NCBI RefSeq assembly: GCF_036785885.1
Contig: NC_092323.1
Location: forward strand, 1,528,501-1,592,500
Reading direction: 5' to 3'
Length of the DNA: 64,000 bases
Source of the DNA: Coffea arabica
Taxonomy: Eukaryota > Streptophyta > Magnoliopsida > Gentianales > Rubiaceae
In this document: positions 57,469-64,000 of the stretch, piece by piece
How positions within the stretch are numbered: position 1 is the stretch's first letter
How the letters are laid out: every line of letters starts with the position of its first letter
The notes under the pieces: generated by a model
Database searches by the model: none
Told to the model about the DNA's origin: nothing
What the model saw: the letters and a program-made list of their open reading frames with translations, nothing else
Program-made: the position numbers and the translations under genes

Positions 57469-57492
57469 CCTGTCTTTCTTTCATTTTTATCA

Positions 57493-57588
57493 TCATTATC
57501 TTGTCTCATCCTTCGGACGCTTTTGACGTAAAACAAAATTTCATTATCTTGTCTCATATTTCGTACGCTTCTGATGTAAAACAAAAAA
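57493..57588. repeat. 48-bp tandem duplication
   Basis: Units at 57493-57540 and 57541-57588 both begin tcattatcttgtctcat and share gtaaaacaaaa near their ends, with a few substitutions. Confidence 0.8.
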
Positions 57589-57946
57589 AAAATTTCCCTA
57601 ACAAAAGAAGGATGAAATTTAAGGAGTGAAGAGGGAGTAGAAAGATTAAAATCCAGAACCTCTACATTTTGACCTCAATCGAAAGTCTCCTCGGCATTGT
57701 AAACAAATTATGGCACTTGTCCTATTACACAGCTAAATTTACCCTCATCATCTTTAGAGAGAGCTACATCATTTATGTTGTGTTCAACTCTTTTAAATTT
57801 TTACTTTCCTGCAGCATAGAATGCTTCCGCAGATAATCCTAATTTCTTTAGTATCCTTTCACTAAATAAGCCGTCACAAATTTATTTGCCTGGTAAATCA
57901 GCATATATAGCTTCAAAGAGAAATTATATTATTACTTGTTGAAGTA

Positions 57947-58321
57947 CTCCCTCCGTCTCACTTTGATAGTAGTTATGTTTTTCTTTTTCGTCTGTCCCAA
58001 ATTGTAGTCCACTTTTCAATTGAAAAATGTAATTGTCTTTTAATTTCTCTCAAATACCCTTATTTATTTAATGTAAGTTGTTCTTACTATAAAGTATAAA
58101 CTACTTTATTTAATATATTTTGTTAATATTGAATATAACCTACCCCATTTAATGCATTTAGATTTTCCAAAACATATTGATACATGAAAAGCCAATTTTA
58201 TTTAATGTAAGGATATTTTAGAAAAATAGCAATCTAAATTTGTTTTTCCAACAAATTTAACTATTTTTTCTTAAACTGTGTGAAAAAAAAAACTAGAACC
58301 ATCAATATGAGTCAAAGGGAG
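57947..58321. mobile_element. Stowaway-like MITE (Tc1/mariner)
   Basis: The left end ctccctccgtctcactttga and the right end gagtcaaagggag are inverted copies, flanked by TA at 57945-57946 and 58322-58323. The 'ctccctccgt' terminus and TA duplication are the signature of Stowaway elements. About 375 bp, AT-rich, non-coding. Confidence 0.85.
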
Positions 58322-58991
58322 TACTATAATTTACTTTTCCCATAATACTTCAATTTCCAACAAAAAATAATAATTTTATCAATTTTTCTTCCGTTATTCA
58401 GTCACAGTTACACATGCACTGAGTGCGCCTCAAGCACTGATAACTCTCCTACTGCTCGGGAACGGACTACAGAGCCCAGCTAGTAGAGATGACGCTTGAA
58501 CACGTTAACGGGTCGCCCTTGGACCCAACAACACGATTAGTTCTCCAAATCTATGTCGATCAAATGCCCGTGATGGAGCGCTTTGAAGAGCCGCAAGGCA
58601 AAACAATTCCCCACGGCCCACAATTTCAAACTTCCCCAAAGACCAGCACGAGATCAAAAAGTGCAATGCCGCTGGCTGCTTTTCATGACCTGATGATCAT
58701 TACAACAAACCAACCATTCCTTCGCACGCACGCACTTTTGTCAAATCTTTGCCACAACTCATCAAGGGGGGCTGGATTCCTCCCAAAAACATACGCCTCT
58801 CTTTATCTTATCTTGTGCACCATAAATAATATCTCATCCCGTGCAGCGCGGACCAAATTACATAGTTCAATTGATATTTCAATATACGGTACAATACCAG
58901 ACCACAAACCAGACAAAAGGACTGAAGACAAATGTGGGTGGGGTGAATTCCCGGTATGCCAACTAGGATTTCACCCAACAAGCAGCATACG
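58322..58991. other. intergenic DNA and 3' UTR of the aspartate kinase gene
   Basis: The right part is probably the 3' untranslated end of the minus-strand aspartate kinase. A 186-codon plus-strand frame (58489-59049) overlaps the last kinase exon antisense and shows no known domain. The stretch 'aacgggtcgcccttggaccc' near 58507 is unexplained. Confidence 0.45.
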
Positions 58992-61900
58992 TCAATATCC
59001 ATTCGACTCTGTTGGTACCGAACCATTTCCTGATCTGCTTCCCCAGTAAAGATCTGAAAGATTGCTCTCAAAGAACGCAGAGTGAAGAGCCCTGACACAC
59101 TGTTCTGCTTCACTGTCGTTCACTATCAATGAGATGTTCACCTGATTACCAAATTAAAAGATCAATTAGGATCGTCTACCAAAAGAGGTATACAGTGCAG
59201 GAGCTACAGATTTCAAGCTATTTTCTGCATCCCAGAGCTTTCACCAAGCAACCACATATGTTGCGCCTATGTTATCATATCTGTTTAGGAACATCCACGA
59301 GCAAATGAAGCATAACCATGAGCTGAACAGCGTAAGCCATAGATACCTTAGATGCACCTTGAGAGATCATCTGAACATTCACTCCATTAGTCCGAAGAAC
59401 GTGGAAAGCCTGCCATAACAACACCAAGGATCATTCACACTTCCAGTTAAGGAAAGCCAACCTAGCAAAACCAACTCATTTAGGAAGCACCGCCCTAGGA
59501 GAACAGAGGTTTGGAGGAAATGGAGTTGTCAAATTCTTCTTATCATTTCCTAGGGTAACAGTTTCATGGATATAAAAGTAGTAATTTAGATCAAAGTCCG
59601 AGGAAACCGCAGCTATCGGGAACAATTCCCAAGTTGATGGGGTAGTTTGCAAAAGTTTCATGGATGTAAAAGTGATAATTTAGATCAAAGTCCGAGGAAT
59701 TTTGCTGCTTTATCATTGAATTGAACCAGATATTGCCAGAGATTGCATCTCTAAAAGGTATAGACTTGGGTAGTTTCAGGCTTCCACTTACAAATCTATT
59801 TACCATCTTGTATCTTACTAACTGTTTCTGTAGGAAAAAGAGAATGTTTGCAAATTGACTCTTTTTGGAAGAACAGAAAAGACATAGCAACAAAGGCAAC
59901 AAACGACTATCACATTTTAGTTAGTCAAGAGTATGAGAAAGCACAAGGCTAACTTCATTAGCCATATCTAGCATCTATACTATCACATGTTCCTATAATA
60001 AGTGGCAAAAGTTACTCAAAAGAGTATAATTCTAAGTAGGTAAACCATTAAAATAGATCCTTAATTAGACAATACTTTTGTTCTTATAAAAGCAAATTAA
60101 TTCACTACTCCATCCTAAAACGCATAGAGATGCAAAATTTGTAGGTGGCAGATAACTTATGAGAGAGAGAGATCTACAGTAACACAGCAAGAGTACCAAA
60201 AGCTGCTTAGAAAACATGTTCTAAAAGCACTGTAGTTCTCATGATAAAACACTAAGTAGCAATCATGAGTAATGATTGCAAATGCGTAACTAACCTTTTC
60301 TAATATTAATGAGGATCTCTGAACATTCCCAATCAAAGAAATGATTGATCTGCGCTGAAGGAGATTCACAACTGCTACTTTCTCAAGCTCCTCCACGACG
60401 TGATCCAACTCCTGCTAAATTTAAAGGTTATACCCCATGGCTAGATTAGGTAAGGCAAAGGTGTAAAACAGAAAGCAGAATGAGTTCAAGCATCCTTCAC
60501 AGAGCCAATATTCCGAACTGGAGAAATCCATCATGAAAGTATAATATGACCAATTAACAATAGCATGTACCTGCTGTATTAATTCTCTGCTCCAGAGCTT
60601 CGACGGATCCAATGTCAAGGATATACTAACTTCACTAGTGGCTACAACATCAACGGATATGCCCAAATCTTCGAAGATAGAGAAAACCTGATTTAGGACA
60701 GAAACATTGGTATCAGATTAAGGTAGTCTCATAAGCCCAGAGTAGGGAGCATTGTCTCTTGATGATATGATTGTTTTTACCTTAGCAAGGAAACCAAACT
60801 GACCAAGCATGCGAGTGCTAACAATGTCCAACATGGTAACATTACGTTTCAAGACAATGCTAGTTAGTACAGCCTGCCAATGGCAAAAGAACTGCATAAG
60901 ATTTAGGATAATTTCATAAATGGTATCAAGCTTATGACTGGAACTCAACAAACCTCACTCATGTCTCTTGCTCTGGTAATCAGGGTCCCAGGAGCCTTGG
61001 GATTGTACGAGTTTTTAACTCTAACAGGTATGTCAGCTTCCCTAGCTGGCCTCATAGACTGCGGATGGAGGACCTGTAGAAGGATTAATTGAAACACATT
61101 TTTTATCCAATGAATACGTGGCTGCATTAAACCTTTGTCTTTTTGTTATTGGCAACTAAATCCTATCAATACATAAAAATGTCCTGATCATTCCTAATGG
61201 TGCCATCTACTTGGATCCCAAAGCAGAAGGACAGAAATTAACTGGTAAGATCTGGGTCATGAAGAACAGAAAAGATGACATGCAACTTTTTCAGGAAAAC
61301 ACCACCTAGCTTAGAAAAATTGCGATTCCTGAAAGAAGTTGCATGGCGGAGGTCAACAGATATCATTCATGAAAGAAATTGTGTAGCGGAGGTCAACAGA
61401 TGTCATTCTAATTGGTCATACAAAGGAAATAAGTACTGTCATGCACAGGGATCCAATCAAGCAATTAGCCAGGAAATTTATATAGATGGTGTCCAATTCT
61501 TTCACTCAATCGGGCGTTAAACCTTGAGACTAGCACTTAGACAAGATAGATTTAGGGTCTGAAAGAGGCCACTCCTTTATACCACCAACCCTTACAACAA
61601 AAGATACTCAATGGAAAAACTATCACTATGTTAATTGCAATTTCATCATACCTGTGCACCAAAATATGCAAGCTCAGCAGCCTCTTCAAAAGTTAAAAAG
61701 GGTACTGGTTCTGCACGGGAGTATATGTTAGGATCACAGGTCAAAACACCATCAACATCTTTCCACACCTGAGAGATTGATTGATTAAAGATTAAAACTT
61801 GTATATCCAACCTTCAAAACATCACATTGTCTTTGTAGATGATAACAGAATCAACACGTGCACAATAAGTACAAAATCTTTCTAGACCTATACGGACATT

Positions 61901-63883
61901 GCATGAGTAAAGATTGACATATTACAAATCAAACCGTTAGCAAAAATGCAGCATAAGTAGCAAGATAACATTGGACATGCATAAAGGGTCTCCACTGACC
62001 TGAATTTCACGCAACCCCAAGGCTTTGCCGATAGTTGTGGCAGTCAAATCACTACCGCCCCTGCCGAATGTTGTGACTGCACAAGTTCTCCAGCCCTACA
62101 ATTCAAAATACCAAAGGATTTACTTTTCAAGCAAAAAAGTCATCGAAATAAAGCAAATCACTGCCCAATTAAAATGGTATGGAATCTCAAAATGGAAGGA
62201 CCTTTCCAAGGAAGCCCGTAACGATAGGAATTGCTGGGTCACTGATCCAGTCATCATGTAATCTCTTTGCAACAGCTGGATAAGTTGCTTCCAATATATC
62301 CGCATTGGTAAAATCATCTGTAGTTATAAAACCAATCTCAAATGCATCATACTGCAAGAATAGAGCACACAAGAGTTAGACTCCAATGAAAGTATGGAGC
62401 AAATGTAGCAAAATTCACCACAATGGGGCGTACTTGGCGAGCTTTCACACCAATTCTATTTAGATATGCAGCAAAAATCCTCGTGGACATGCACTCTCCA
62501 AATGACACCAAGTAGTCCCTAGTGCGAAGAGTCAACTCTTTCATCATTGCAATACCCTTCAGGAGTTGCTCTAACTCATCTAGGCGCTCTGCATACATTT
62601 TTACACAAGCAAAATCCAATGAAAATAGTAACAAATGCTACCTATCTGAACGAGTTTGGATAAGGTGTCCAAAATATCTTTCACCGTCTGATAAACAATA
62701 ATGAACACAAAACCAAAGTCTACATAATTCAAAGAAATCATTCAGAAGAATTTAACTACAGATACAACAAACATTTACACGAAAGCAGCAGGTTGCTAGC
62801 AGCATATGCATCAATTATTATTGGGAACTGATGTAAGGGGTTAATAGGACGATGGGAATGAAGGTGAGGAGAAATTGAAGTACATGGATGAGAAACATAA
62901 ATGAACTGATACACAATTTAAGGCAACATAAAATTGGCTTTTCAAGTAATTAGCTAGAACATGAAATTTTGAAATCAGCTATATAAGCTAAAAAAAGAAT
63001 TACAAATATTTGATTTATTATCAAAACTAGCACGTACAACTGAAGAATCCTAGGATCCATAAAATATAAAACTACTTTTATTGCAAAAACTCACTTGAAA
63101 TGATAGAGCTTTCAAGTCCAAGCTCGCACACAGTCCTGAGCAGGAAAGTGATCGTGAGAAATGTAAGGGAGGCCCAACTAAGGATTCCTGTATATGATTG
63201 GGGAGGAAACCCCAAATACAAAAGAAAACATATAGTTTTTCTTCCAGCTTTACCTCAAATGCAACTCCTTGATAATGTCCAGCTCTTCAAGCTCATTAAC
63301 ATTTGAAACACCACAACTTACAGCCTTTTCTCCCGCCTGAGAGAACAGTTCAAATTGAAATTTCAATATTCAGCATGTTCAATACTGTACAAAGCAGAAG
63401 GAAGAAAATTTGGTTCCAAACTTGTCAAAAGGCTGCCAGCATGCTTAAAGAAATGACAAACAGAGGGAAAACCTGCAAAAGATTGTTAGTTGTCTTCCCC
63501 ATGGCAGAGAGAACAATGATGGGCCTCTCTTCAGGGAAGCTGCATATGAGATCAGCAACCTCTCTCATCCTCTCAGCAGAGGCAACTGAAGATCCACCAA
63601 ACTTCATCACACAGGTCAATTCGTTAGCTGATTCTTCAAAATCATGGGTCTCAGTTTGGCCGCGTTCAAGAATGTGGAGATTTCCTCCTTGACATCGGAC
63701 TCTAATATCTCGTTCCTGATATGATACCTTGAGGGATGAAAAACCCCCAGGTAAAGAAAGCAAGGAGACAGAAGACTCAAAGCGTTGCTGGGACTGAAGA
63801 AGTGGTTGGAAGCGCGAGCATCTCCAGGGGGACGCCTGGAAAGGAGTTTTAACTCCACATACAGAATGCATCGAAGTTGCCAT
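58992..63883 (-). CDS. monofunctional aspartate kinase, plastid, lysine-sensitive type
   Basis: Thirteen exons, listed 5' to 3' of the gene: 63473-63883, 63254-63336, 63095-63135, 62434-62588, 62202-62351, 62000-62095, 61652-61768, 60954-61073, 60781-60873, 60571-60687, 60295-60411, 59347-59409, 58992-59141; 570 aa in frame, as expected for the family. Residues 1 to about 85 look like a chloroplast transit peptide. The kinase core starts with [15 protein letters not shown] (KFGGSSV at 94-100) and includes [47 protein letters not shown] and YFGAQVLHP. Two ACT regions follow ([31 protein letters not shown]-type segment near the end), which bind lysine, with or without SAM, in plant enzymes. It phosphorylates aspartate, the first step towards Lys, Thr, Met and Ile. 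No homoserine dehydrogenase domain is attached. Related to the Arabidopsis AK-LYS1/2/3 group; which one is not resolved. Confidence 0.95.
59561..59698. repeat. dispersed 44-bp direct repeat in a kinase intron
   Basis: gtttcatggatataaaagta at 59561 and gtttcatggatgtaaaagtg at 59655 start two 44-bp copies, each ending tagatcaaagtccgagga, 94 bp apart. They lie in the intron between the kinase exons 59347-59409 and 60295-60411. Confidence 0.8.
61330..61409. repeat. 40-bp tandem duplication in a kinase intron
   Basis: Two 40-bp units (61330-61369 and 61370-61409) share tgaaagaa, then gcggaggtcaacagat, then tcattc, with several substitutions. Confidence 0.85.
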
Positions 63884-64000
63884 GATAATGAAGTAAAGAG
63901 CTATCTTCTAATAAGCTCAGCAAAAAACCAGCCAATAAAAATTGAGTTAGTTCGACAAATAGAGTGGCAGACTAGGGTATGATATAGAGCAGAGAGAGCC
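63884..64000 (-). promoter_or_regulatory. upstream leader of the aspartate kinase gene
   Basis: These are the first 117 bases before the start codon on the minus strand, most likely 5' leader. The window ends here, so the promoter is not visible. Confidence 0.4.

Larger units (their letters stand above)
57117..57946. other. promoter side of the CGR1-like gene and intergenic DNA
   Basis: Contains a TA microsatellite followed by a T-run (57430-57468) and a 48-bp tandem duplication (57493-57588). No gene was recognised. Confidence 0.5.

Noticed and set aside
58489-59049. Plus-strand open frame of 186 codons
   Set aside because: It overlaps the last aspartate kinase exon in antisense and shows no known domain.
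62640-62700. Possible extra aspartate kinase exon (minus strand, [14 protein letters not shown])
   Set aside because: It has splice-like edges, but the exons 63095-63135 and 62434-62588 already join in frame and match the family ([12 protein letters not shown]) without it.
1-64000. CRISPR arrays, bacterial-type operons, riboswitches
   Set aside because: The window is plant nuclear DNA with spliced genes; repeated units found are MITEs or short tandem duplications, not spaced direct repeats of CRISPR type.

Overview
This window reads as nuclear DNA from a eudicot plant. It is AT-rich. Genes have many short exons and GT-AG (sometimes GC-AG) introns. The proteins are plant-type: a SUVH4-like histone methyltransferase, a plastid aspartate kinase and a plant sialyltransferase-like protein. 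MITE, SINE, Mutator-like, Helitron and Ty3-type remains lie between and within genes. I cannot name the species. Exon joins below were read by hand from splice signals, reading-frame continuity and remembered family proteins; no alignment or transcript was available.

Layout. 1-4450: an old Ty3/gypsy fossil with a DNA transposon nested in it, a possible LTR and a small MITE. 4554-15694 (+): SUVH4/KRYPTONITE-like H3K9 methyltransferase, 15 exons. 15695-18180: no gene, but a local tandem duplication and hAT-like elements. 19144-23032 (+): headless or broken fragments of two unrelated genes, an LSM12-like gene and a phosphoglycerate-mutase-like gene. 23597-25571 (-): TSSC4-like protein. About 640 bp away and divergent from it, 26210-37408 (+): GH38 alpha-mannosidase, 29 exons, with a Mutator-like element in intron 14. 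37873-38116: a SINE with a perfect 17-bp target duplication. 38929-44057 (+): RNF10-like RING protein. 44058-50690: transposon-rich gap with a Helitron 3' end. 50691-55027 (+): sialyltransferase-like (GT29) protein, 11 exons. 56523-57116 (-): CGR1/CCDC86-like nucleolar protein. 57947-58321: Stowaway-like MITE. 58992-63883 (-): lysine-sensitive monofunctional aspartate kinase, 13 exons.

Functionally these are unrelated housekeeping genes: heterochromatin (SUVH4), snRNP assembly (TSSC4-like), glycan trimming (alpha-mannosidase), ubiquitination (RNF10-like), Golgi glycosylation (GT29), ribosome biogenesis (CGR1-like) and plastid amino-acid synthesis (aspartate kinase). From memory, SUVH4, the TSSC4-like gene and an alpha-mannosidase are also neighbours on Arabidopsis chromosome 5, with an aspartate kinase close by. 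The window is therefore probably an ancestrally collinear block expanded by transposons.

No wholly new system is visible. The most interesting points are four GC-AG introns in one alpha-mannosidase gene, a decayed tandem copy of exon 8 in the sialyltransferase-like gene, and two unrelated gene fragments lying side by side in a transposon-rich gap.
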